The notes under the pieces: generated by a model
What the model was told of the DNA's origin: nothing
What the model saw: the letters and a program-made list of their open reading frames with translations, nothing else
Database searches by the model: none
In this document: positions 5,387-10,549 of the stretch, piece by piece
Position numbering within the stretch: the first letter of the stretch is position 1
Layout of the letters: the number at the start of each line of letters is the position of its first letter
NCBI GenBank assembly: GCA_964461295.1
Contig: CAYWTX010000439.1
Span: 1 to 10,549, forward strand
Length of the DNA: 10,549 bases
Reading direction: 5' to 3'
Source: CAYWTX01 sp964461295
GTDB taxonomy: Bacteria > Planctomycetota > Phycisphaerae > SM23-33
Made by a program: the position numbers and the translations under genes

Positions 5387-6781
5387 ATGAGCACGCTGAA
5401 CACATCTCCCGCGCAGCGACCTTCCGCCCGCCCCGCCGGGCCGGATATGCCGCAGCGCGTGCCGCCCCAGGCCATCCAGGCCGAGGCCTGCGTGCTCGGC
5501 TCGATGATCCTCCACGGCCCCGCCATCGACGTCGTCGTCCAGATCCTCCGCCCCGAGCAGTTCTACCGCCCCGCCCACCAGACGCTCTTCCAGATCCTCT
5601 GCGAGATGAGCCAGGCCGCCAAGCCCATCGACCTGGTCACCCTCCGCGACGAGCTCGACCGCCGCAAGCAGCTCGAGGCCGTCGGCGGCATCGAGTACCT
5701 CGTCGAACTGGTCGAGGGCGTTCCCACGGCCGCCAACGCCGAGTACTACTCCAGGGTCGTCCGCGACAAGGCCCTGCTGCGCGACCTGATCCTCGTCGGC
5801 ACCGACATCGTGCAGGAGGCCTACGAGACGCATGAGGACGCCGGGGTCGTGCTGGACCGCGCCGAGCAGAAGGTCTTCGACATCGCGTTCAGACGCGTCG
5901 GCGACGAGGCCGTCACGATGGAAGCGCTCATGGAGAAAACCTTCCACGTGCTGGAGAACCAGTCCGGCGAACTGGTCACCGGCCTGGGCACCCCCTACCA
6001 GAAGCTCAACGAGTTGACCTCCGGGTTCCAGAACGGCGACATGGTCGTCCTCGCCGCCCGCCCGTCGATGGGCAAGACCAGCGTCCTGCTGAACCTGGCG
6101 GAGTACGCGGCCATCGAGGACAAGGTGCCCATCGCGTTCTTCTCGCTGGAGATGTCCAAGGAGCAGCTCGCCCTGCGGCTGCTCGCCAGCCACGCGAGGT
6201 TCGACCTGCGCAAGATGCGCCGCGGCATGATCGGCCCCGAGGAGTGGACGCACCTCCAGACGGCCGCGGGCGACCTCTACCACGCCCCGCTGTTCATCGA
6301 CGACACGGCCCTGCTGACGGTGCTGGCGCTGCGGGCGAAGGCCCGGCGCCTCAAGGCCGCCCACGACGTCAAGGCGATCTTCGTCGACTACCTCCAGCTC
6401 ATGACCTATCAGGGGCAGTCCAACAGCCGCTGGGAGCAGATCACCGAAATCAGCCGCGGCATCAAAGCCCTCGCCCGCGAGCTGGAGGTGCCCGTCATCG
6501 TGGCCGCCCAGCTCAACCGCGGCCCGGAAGACCGCCCGACGCACCGCCCGCGAATGAGCGACCTGCGCGAATCGGGATCCATCGAGCAGGACGCCGACGT
6601 GGTGATGCTGCTGCACAACGAGGACTACTACCACCGCGGCGAGCCCGACTACGTGAGCAAAGACATCACCGAGATGATCATCGCCAAGCAGCGCAACGGC
6701 CCCACCGACACGGTCTATCTCCGCTTCCAGCCGAACTTCACCCGCTTCGAAGCCGCCGCGTCCGATTCGGCGGGCATGTAA
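5387..6781 (+). CDS. dnaB: Replicative DNA helicase DnaB
   Basis: This is the hexameric 5'-3' helicase that unwinds DNA ahead of the replisome and contacts primase. The N-terminal DnaB domain (about 24-125) starts RVPPQAIQAEACVLGSMI. A linker helix region precedes the RecA-like motor (about 195-458). Visible motor motifs are ARPSMGKTS, the Walker A (224-232); FFSLEMSKEQL (251-261) with the catalytic Glu255; IFVDYLQLM, the Walker B (331-339); AAQLNRG with motif-H3 Gln375; DLRESGSIEQDADVVM (392-407); and AKQRNGPT with the likely Lys/Arg finger residues 434 and 436. The 464-residue length is typical and no intein is present. Start choice is uncertain: the ATG at 5387 has no good ribosome binding site, and the ATG at 5447 (Met21) just precedes the conserved part. 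It is probably transcribed from its own promoter. Confidence 0.96.
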   Translation: MSTLNTSPAQRPSARPAGPDMPQRVPPQAIQAEACVLGSMILHGPAIDVVVQILRPEQFYRPAHQTLFQILCEMSQAAKPIDLVTLRDELDRRKQLEAVGGIEYLVELVEGVPTAANAEYYSRVVRDKALLRDLILVGTDIVQEAYETHEDAGVVLDRAEQKVFDIAFRRVGDEAVTMEALMEKTFHVLENQSGELVTGLGTPYQKLNELTSGFQNGDMVVLAARPSMGKTSVLLNLAEYAAIEDKVPIAFFSLEMSKEQLALRLLASHARFDLRKMRRGMIGPEEWTHLQTAAGDLYHAPLFIDDTALLTVLALRAKARRLKAAHDVKAIFVDYLQLMTYQGQSNSRWEQITEISRGIKALARELEVPVIVAAQLNRGPEDRPTHRPRMSDLRESGSIEQDADVVMLLHNEDYYHRGEPDYVSKDITEMIIAKQRNGPTDTVYLRFQPNFTRFEAAASDSAGM

Positions 6782-6821
6782 GAAGTGCCGGGCGACGGAG
6801 AGGGGACCGCGTCCTGCTTGC

Positions 6822-6848
6822 CGACACTCGACACTCGACACTCGACAC
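6822..6848. repeat. Perfect heptanucleotide tandem repeat (CGACACT)3CGACAC
   Basis: Three perfect CGACACT units and six bases of a fourth occupy 27 bases in the dnaB-guaB spacer. The complementary unit is GTGTCGA, close to the GTGTCGG units at 10503-10523. No inverted partner arm is visible nearby. The tract lies just upstream of the putative guaB promoter. Confidence 0.92.
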
Positions 6849-6856
6849 AAACCCTC

Positions 6857-6885
6857 TTGCTATTGCCTCCGCCGCTCGCTTAAAT
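6857..6885 (+). promoter_or_regulatory. Possible promoter for guaB
   Basis: TTGCTA at 6857-6862 and TTAAAT at 6880-6885 are separated by 17 bases, each matching the sigma70 consensus at four of six positions. It is one of the few A/T-rich patches in the spacer, placed about 30 bases before the guaB ATG. The call is tentative. Confidence 0.45.
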
Positions 6886-6916
6886 CCGCAAAAGGGCTTC
6901 TTGCCGGGAGGTCCCA

Positions 6917-8383
6917 ATGCTGGACAGAGTGGTAGGTGAAGGTTTCACCTTTGACGACGTGCTGCTGCTTCCGTCGCGGTCGAACGTGACGGCCTCGAAG
7001 ATCGATACCTCCACGAATCTCACGCGGAACATCCGCTTGAACATCCCGCTGGTCTCCGCGCCCATGGACACGGTGACCGAGGCGGCGCTGGCCATCGCGC
7101 TGGCCCAGGAAGGCGGGCTGGGGTTCATCCACAAGAACCTCTCCGTCGAGGCCCAGGCCCGCGAGGTGGAGAAGGTCAAACGCAGCGAGAGCGGCGTCAT
7201 CACCGACCCCATCACGCTGCCGCCTGGCGAATCGACGGCCACCGCACGCACGCTGATGCGCAGCCACGACGTGTCGGGCTTCCCCATCGTCGGCGAGGGC
7301 GGCAAGCTGCTGGGCATCCTCACCCGGCGCGACATGAAGTTCCTCTCCGGCGACCGCCGCATCGAGGACGTGATGACCAAGACCAACCTCGTCACGGCCG
7401 CGCCGGACACCTCCCTCGACCAGGCCGAGAGGATCCTCGCCATGCACAAGGTCGAGAAGCTGCTGCTGATCGACGGCGAGGGGCGGCTGGCCGGCATGAT
7501 CACGATGCGCGACATCGACAAGATGCGGCAGTTTCCGCGGAGCTGCAAGGACGCCCGCGGCCGGCTGCGGGTCGGCGCCGCCATCGGCTTGATGGAGTTC
7601 GACCGGGCCGCGGCGCTGGTGAAGCGCGAGGTGGACGTGCTGGTGATCGACACCTCGCACGGGCACAAGGACATCGTGCTGGAGACGATCCGCCAGGTGA
7701 AGGCGGCGCACACGATCGACGTGGTGGCGGGGAACATCGCCACGGCCGCCGCGGCGGAGGACCTCATCGAGGCCGGGGCCGACGCGCTGCGGATCGGCAT
7801 CGGCCCGGGCGCCATCTGCACCACCCGCGTGGTGACCGGCGTGGGCGTTCCGCAGCTCTGGGCGGTGGGGCAGTGCGCGGCCGCGGCCGACCTCCACGGC
7901 GTGCCGGTCATCGCCGACGGCGGCATCCGCCACAGCGGCGACATCGCCAAGGCCCTGGCGGCCGGGGCGTCCTGCGCGATGATGGGCAGCCTGTTCGCGG
8001 GCCTGGAGGAGAGCCCGGGGCAACTCATCCTCTACCGCGGGCGGCGGTTCAAGACCTACCGCGGCATGGGATCGATGGACGCGATGGCGGCCGGCTCGGC
8101 CGACCGCTACGGCCAGAAGGGCGTGGACCGCGGCAAGTTGGTGCCCGAGGGCGTCGAGGGCCGCGTGCCCTATCGCGGCACGCTGGGCGATTTCGTCTAC
8201 CAGCTCATCGGCGGGCTGCGCAGCGGCATGGACCACTGCGGCGCCGACACGATGGAGAAGTTCCGCACGCAGACGAAGTTCATCCGGGTCTCGCACGCGA
8301 CGGTGATCGAGAGCCACCCCCACGACATCCAGATCACGCACGAAGCGCCGAATTACACCGGCGGCGCCGGCGACGAGGAATAG
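6917..8383 (+). CDS. guaB: IMP dehydrogenase
   Basis: This enzyme oxidises IMP to XMP with NAD+, the first committed step to GMP. Order of parts: the N-terminal barrel segment with FTFDDVLLLPSRS (10-21) and PLVSAPMDTVTE (44-55); a pair of CBS domains at about 95-205 inserted in the barrel; then the rest of the catalytic barrel. The active-site loop GIGPGAICTTR carries the catalytic Cys301. IADGGIRHSGDIAKAL (332-347) and MMGS hold the phosphate site. The flap EGVEGRVPYRG (411-421) is intact. The 488-residue length is normal. A strong Shine-Dalgarno GGGAGG at 6906-6911 fixes the start. No guaA follows. A GC-rich hairpin after the stop suggests a separate transcription unit. CBS domains in this family commonly bind purine nucleotides, so allosteric control is plausible. 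Confidence 0.97.
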   Translation: MLDRVVGEGFTFDDVLLLPSRSNVTASKIDTSTNLTRNIRLNIPLVSAPMDTVTEAALAIALAQEGGLGFIHKNLSVEAQAREVEKVKRSESGVITDPITLPPGESTATARTLMRSHDVSGFPIVGEGGKLLGILTRRDMKFLSGDRRIEDVMTKTNLVTAAPDTSLDQAERILAMHKVEKLLLIDGEGRLAGMITMRDIDKMRQFPRSCKDARGRLRVGAAIGLMEFDRAAALVKREVDVLVIDTSHGHKDIVLETIRQVKAAHTIDVVAGNIATAAAAEDLIEAGADALRIGIGPGAICTTRVVTGVGVPQLWAVGQCAAAADLHGVPVIADGGIRHSGDIAKALAAGASCAMMGSLFAGLEESPGQLILYRGRRFKTYRGMGSMDAMAAGSADRYGQKGVDRGKLVPEGVEGRVPYRGTLGDFVYQLIGGLRSGMDHCGADTMEKFRTQTKFIRVSHATVIESHPHDIQITHEAPNYTGGAGDEE

Positions 8384-8410
8384 ACTTCAAGACTGGCAAC
8401 GCGGTCCTCG

Positions 8411-8451
8411 GACCGACGCGACCGGGGCGACACGCCCCGGCTCTGTCGGTT
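8411..8451 (+). terminator. Strong hairpin downstream of guaB
   Basis: CCGGGGCG/CGCCCCGG at 8422-8429/8433-8440 is a perfect 8-bp stem with a 3-base loop. An outer stem, CCGAC/GTCGG, at 8413-8417/8445-8449 extends by an A-T and a G-T pair across a 4x4 internal loop. There is no long T-run, only a mixed T/G-rich sequence after it. This is consistent with a high-GC terminator after guaB, or with a 3'-end stabilising structure. Confidence 0.5.
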
Positions 8452-8485
8452 GGCTTCTGTACGACAATCGAAAGGACGAACGACG

Positions 8486-9004
8486 ATGATGCGGCAGGGC
8501 TGCACGGTCGTGATGCTCGTTGCGGCGGCAATGGCCGCCGGCTGTGGGCAGATCGCCTCCGGCAAGTCGCGCTCCCTGGGCGCGGTGGACTACTCGCAGG
8601 CCTTCGCGGCCGCGGCCGAAGTAATGCGCCAGAACTACTCCGTCGATTCGGCCGACGCCGAGACGGGCGCGATCAAGGCGAGCCCGCAGCCGGTGAAAGC
8701 CGGCCGCGAGCGGCTGATGGGCGGCTCGCCGGCCCGCGAGCAGGCGACGATGCTCGTGCGGCGCGAGGGCAACGAGGTGGTCGCCTACGCCTCCGTCGTG
8801 CGCCAGCGAATGTCCGGGCCGACCCTCCGCGACATGAGCCTGCGCACCGACACCTACGACACGGTGCCCAACGCCACGCCCGCCGAGCGCGAGGCCGCCA
8901 CCACCGCCGAGCAGAACGAATCGTGGACCTCGCGGGGCCATGCCATCGACGTGGAACGCCGCCTGCTCGACGACGTGTACAAGGCGCTGCATCCGAAGAA
9001 GTGA
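8486..9004 (+). CDS. Small putative lipoprotein of unknown function
   Basis: I do not recognise a family. The 172-residue protein starts with a basic Met-Met-Arg-Gln, then a hydrophobic run VVMLVAAAMAAGC. Cys20 preceded by Ala-Ala-Gly makes a plausible, slightly atypical lipobox (Ala instead of Leu at -3). The mature part begins GQIASGKSRSLGAVDYSQAF and has a segment (about 36-70) of the pattern Ala-rich helix, YSVDSADAETGAIKASP. That resembles small envelope lipoprotein domains where an amphipathic helix leads to a D-xx-xG-xI strand. The C-terminal half contains a charged helix (about 132-167) ending in Lys-Lys. The ATG at 8486 is chosen because AAGGA at 8472-8476 is well placed and the signal peptide begins there; a TTG 36 bases upstream is less likely. 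It probably sits in the periplasm or cell envelope, anchored by lipid. Confidence 0.82.
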   Translation: MMRQGCTVVMLVAAAMAAGCGQIASGKSRSLGAVDYSQAFAAAAEVMRQNYSVDSADAETGAIKASPQPVKAGRERLMGGSPAREQATMLVRREGNEVVAYASVVRQRMSGPTLRDMSLRTDTYDTVPNATPAEREAATTAEQNESWTSRGHAIDVERRLLDDVYKALHPKK

Positions 9005-9015
9005 ACGAGGAAAGC

Positions 9016-9101
9016 GACCTCGAACCCCGAACGCCGGACCTCAATGCAGGCCCCGCCGACCGGTCCTTGCTCCCGAAGTTCGGCGTCGAACGTTCGAGGT
9101 C
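9016..9101. repeat. Inverted heptad-repeat hairpin before the isomerase gene
   Basis: GACCTCGAAC at 9016-9025 is the perfect complement of GTTCGAGGTC at 9092-9101. After a 5x5 internal loop, 9031-9042 pairs with 9075-9086 at 11 of 12 positions (one pair a G-T wobble). The arms are thus 27 bases each with a 32-base loop. Both arms read as 7-base units: the left as ACCTCGA, ACCCCGA, ACGCCGG, ACCTCAA from 9017. The element fills most of the 147-base spacer. Confidence 0.75.
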
Positions 9102-9151
9102 CGACCTGCCATGGCCTCCGTTGGTTCTGGCACGAGAAAGGAGCCCCGACC

Positions 9152-9910
9152 ATGCCTTTTCCCATCGCACTACAGCTTTACACGCTGCGGGACCTGGCCG
9201 CCAAGGACTTCCGCGGCACGCTGAAGACCGTCGCCGAGATCGGCTATGCCGGAGTCGAATTCGCCGGCCTGCACGGCCAGACGCCCGCCACCGTCCGCGC
9301 CTGGCTCGATGAACTGGGCCTGAAGGCTTCGTCGGCCCACGCCGCCGCCGCCACCAAGGCCAACCTCCAGGAACTGGTGGACATGGCCGGCACGCTCGGC
9401 CTGGACATCCTCGTCGGCGGCTGCAAACGCGAAGCCTGGGACACGCCGGAGGGCATTCGCAGGGCCGCCGAGGACTGCCAGGCCGCCGCCGAACTGCTCA
9501 AGCCTCACGGCCTGACGGCGGCGTATCACAACCACTGGTGGGAGATGCAGGAGTTCGGCGGCAAGTATGGGCTGGAACTGTTCGCCGAGGCAGCGCCGGA
9601 CATGGGCCTGGAGGTGGACGTGTACTGGGCGCGGAACTTCGGCAAGGTGGACGCCGCGTCGCTCGTCCGCCGTTGGGCAAAGCGCATCCCCCTGCTGCAC
9701 ATCAAGGACGGGCCGCTGGAAGAAAAGAAGGCGCACACCGCCGTCGGAAAGGGCCGCATGGACATGGCGCCCATCATCGCCGCCGCCGATGCCAAGCTCT
9801 GCCGCTGGGCGATCGTCGAGTTGGACGCCTGCGACACGGACATGACGACCGCCGTGGCCGACAGCTACCAGTACCTCACGTCGCGAAACCTGGCCAAGGG
9901 CAGGAAGTAG
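9152..9910 (+). CDS. Sugar phosphate isomerase/epimerase-like TIM barrel (AP endonuclease family 2 fold)
   Basis: The 252-residue protein has the xylose-isomerase-like TIM-barrel signatures of the COG1082/IolE group. It begins IALQLYTLRDL (5-15), followed by IGYAGVEFAGLHG (30-42) with Glu36. HAAAATKANLQELVDMAGTLG then leads to a barrel strand, and YHNHWWEM (125-132) is the classic HNH-containing strand. EVDVYWARNFG (154-164) carries metal-ligand candidates Asp155/157. LLHIKDG (181-187) carries His183, and the late strand IVELDAC (221-227) carries Glu223. These residues suggest an intact divalent-metal site. Such enzymes isomerise or dehydrate sugars and inositol derivatives; the substrate cannot be told from sequence alone. 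No signal peptide is visible, so it should be cytoplasmic. AAGGAG at 9138-9143 lies eight bases before the ATG and decides the start; upstream codons in frame run through the repeat element. Confidence 0.88.
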   Translation: MPFPIALQLYTLRDLAAKDFRGTLKTVAEIGYAGVEFAGLHGQTPATVRAWLDELGLKASSAHAAAATKANLQELVDMAGTLGLDILVGGCKREAWDTPEGIRRAAEDCQAAAELLKPHGLTAAYHNHWWEMQEFGGKYGLELFAEAAPDMGLEVDVYWARNFGKVDAASLVRRWAKRIPLLHIKDGPLEEKKAHTAVGKGRMDMAPIIAAADAKLCRWAIVELDACDTDMTTAVADSYQYLTSRNLAKGRK

Positions 9911-9941
9911 CCCGCGCACCCGGGAGATTGGGCGGATGGGG

Positions 9942-9990
9942 GGGCGACAAGTAGGGGACAGCTCCGACGCAACGCGAAGTTCTGTCGCCC
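9942..9990. repeat. Inverted repeat GGGCGACA/TGTCGCCC
   Basis: A perfect 8-base inverted repeat lies at 9942-9949 and 9983-9990, enclosing 33 bases. A second related pair overlaps it: GTAGGGGACAG at 9951-9961 resembles the reverse complement of the sequence at 9983-9995. It lies 31 bases after the isomerase stop. It could act as a terminator or be the end of a dispersed repeat; no transposase is present. Confidence 0.45.
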
Positions 9991-10001
9991 TTACAGAGCT
10001 T

Positions 10002-10070
10002 CATGGGTATGCGAACACCTGTCCCATGGCGTTGCCCTGGGCTGTATTCTTCCGCCCTTCAGGCGGAGGA
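10002..10070. repeat. Cluster of short hairpins, possible dispersed intergenic repeat
   Basis: CATGGG/CCCATG at 10002-10007/10023-10028, the GCCCTGGGC palindrome at 10034-10042, and TCTTCCGCC/GGCGGAGGA at 10048-10056/10062-10070 (one G-T pair, 5-base loop) follow each other closely. No coding signal is seen. In translation this type of sequence gives strings such as GVALGC on one strand and RATPWD on the other, which I recall from spurious ORF ends in Planctomycetota and Verrucomicrobiota. That memory has not been checked. Confidence 0.4.
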
Positions 10071-10153
10071 TGGGCCGCCGACTAACCCCTTTTGCTTTAC
10101 CGAATTGCTGCTTGCCAGAAAGACCAAGCACACCACCCGTCCCTTCATTCCCC

Positions 10154-10181
10154 GCGTCGGGTTTCGGTGTCGAGCGAGCCG
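10154..10181. repeat. Degenerate heptad tract (GCGTCGG, GTTTCGG, TGTCGAG, CGAGCCG)
   Basis: Four 7-base units of related sequence lie just beyond the 3' end of the minus-strand gene. The orientation and core match the GTGTCGG repeats at 10503-10523, so the two tracts flank the minus-strand coding fragment as degenerate direct repeats. The rest of the stretch 10071-10183 shows no gene or site that I can support. Confidence 0.55.
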
Positions 10182-10183
10182 GC

Positions 10184-10549
10184 TTACTTTGCCTCCTGCT
10201 TCGTGACCGCGGCGCGGGCCCGCTCTCGGGCTTCCTGTCCATGGCGGGCGCCGTCAGCGTTCCGGGCGATGCACAAGATCGAGTCGTACGTGCGCAGGTA
10301 CATCCGCTCACCGTCGCACACCGGACCGGAATGCGTCCGCTCGATCTCATTCACCGCAACGAGCGGCAACGGGGGGTGCAGGCGGGCGCGGCTGGGGCGG
10401 CCGTCGCACAGGCCGCAGTGGCGGGCGATCTCCTCGACGGCCTCCCGTGCAACTGGTAAGGGATTGGGTGGAATGCCGGCGCATGGGACGGCCAAATGGT
10501 GCGTGTCGGGTGTCGGGTGTCGAAAGGGCGCCGGTTCGCGGAAGGAACG
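10184..10549 (-). CDS. C-terminal end of a probable PQQ-like beta-propeller protein (partial; possibly truncated)
   Basis: On the minus strand a frame is open from the window edge (10549) to TAA at 10184-10186, giving 121 residues. The segment GPVCDGERMYLRTYDSILCI resembles the last blade of PQQ-binding-like (BamB-type) propellers, which often end with an outer strand of the form xGxRxYxRTYxxLYCI. Before it, IPPNPLPVAREAVEEIARHC and PPLPLVAVNEIER look like genuine coding sequence with high GC at third positions. The tail after the propeller strand is Ala/Arg/Glu-rich. The first roughly 18 visible codons contain the GTGTCGG tandem repeat and look unlike coding sequence, so the gene may be broken just upstream. 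Alternatively it may be an intact gene extending out of the window. A TTG at 10493-10495 could serve as a start for a short remnant. Function cannot be assigned. Confidence 0.5.
   Translation of the reverse strand, partial: RSFREPAPFRHPTPDTHHLAVPCAGIPPNPLPVAREAVEEIARHCGLCDGRPSRARLHPPLPLVAVNEIERTHSGPVCDGERMYLRTYDSILCIARNADGARHGQEARERARAAVTKQEAK
10503..10523. repeat. Heptanucleotide tandem repeat (GTGTCGG)2GTGTCGA
   Basis: Two perfect GTGTCGG units and one GTGTCGA unit occupy 21 bases. The core is the reverse complement of the CGACACT/CGACACC type seen at 6822-6848. The tract overlaps the open minus-strand frame of the propeller fragment. Confidence 0.85.

Noticed and set aside
615..6781. The prs-to-dnaB gene order as a novel system
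   Set aside because: All members are well-known housekeeping genes, and this kind of order is common in bacteria; nothing suggests a new joint function.
6822..6848. Possible CRISPR array
   Set aside because: The unit is 7 bases with no spacers and no cas genes nearby; it is a simple tandem repeat.
3803..6850. Open frame of about 1015 codons on the minus strand
   Set aside because: It lies antisense to ssb, rpsR, rplI and dnaB, whose motifs are unmistakable. Long antisense frames are expected in DNA with such high GC at third codon positions, and its protein shows only low-complexity Arg/Leu/Gly/Asp sequence.
10070..10459. 129-codon plus-strand frame in the terminal region
   Set aside because: It starts in the hairpin cluster and runs antisense to the propeller-like fragment, has no ribosome binding site and no family motif.

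Overview
The window is a GC-rich bacterial chromosome segment, with G or C at most third codon positions. It is almost entirely housekeeping genes, all on the + strand up to about 9.9 kb. The order (short GlmU-type nucleotidyltransferase, prs, rplY/ctc, pth, rpsF, ssb, rpsR, rplI, dnaB), a small unknown lipoprotein, an IolE-like TIM-barrel isomerase and what looks like the end of a PQQ-type beta-propeller gene suggest a member of the Planctomycetota or a near relative. That placement is inferred from gene order and family content, not from a database search.

Layout. Positions 1-3459 form a tight gene run: the 3' part of a GlmU-like uridylyltransferase overlaps prs by four bases (ATGA), followed by rplY, pth and rpsF with short spacers. 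A 150-bp structured spacer precedes ssb. A repeat-bearing spacer precedes rpsR, and rplI follows. A long hairpin (5230-5293) probably ends this translation/replication operon. A good sigma70-type promoter (TTGCCT, 16 bp, TATAAT) then starts dnaB. After dnaB comes a heptanucleotide tandem repeat, a weaker promoter and guaB, which ends in a strong GC hairpin. Then come an unrecognised lipoprotein gene and a sugar phosphate isomerase/epimerase-like gene. From 9911 to about 10183 there is no convincing gene, only a series of inverted repeats. The last 366 bases hold, on the minus strand, the C-terminal end of a likely PQQ-like beta-propeller protein.

How the genes fit together: prs makes PRPP and guaB commits IMP to GMP. 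rplY, rpsF, rpsR and rplI are ribosomal proteins, and pth recycles peptidyl-tRNA. ssb and dnaB act at the replication fork. The nucleotidyltransferase makes an activated sugar, probably UDP-GlcNAc, for the cell envelope. The first block is therefore a growth-linked operon.

The most unusual feature is not a gene. Spacers at 4182-4256, 6822-6848, 9016-9101, 10154-10181 and 10503-10523 carry tracts built on a strict 7-base period, although the unit sequence differs between several of them. In two of them the tract forms two inverted arms of 26-27 bases around a 23-32 base loop. This looks like a family of heptad-built intergenic hairpins. I saw no CRISPR array, tRNA, rRNA, transposase gene or defence system.
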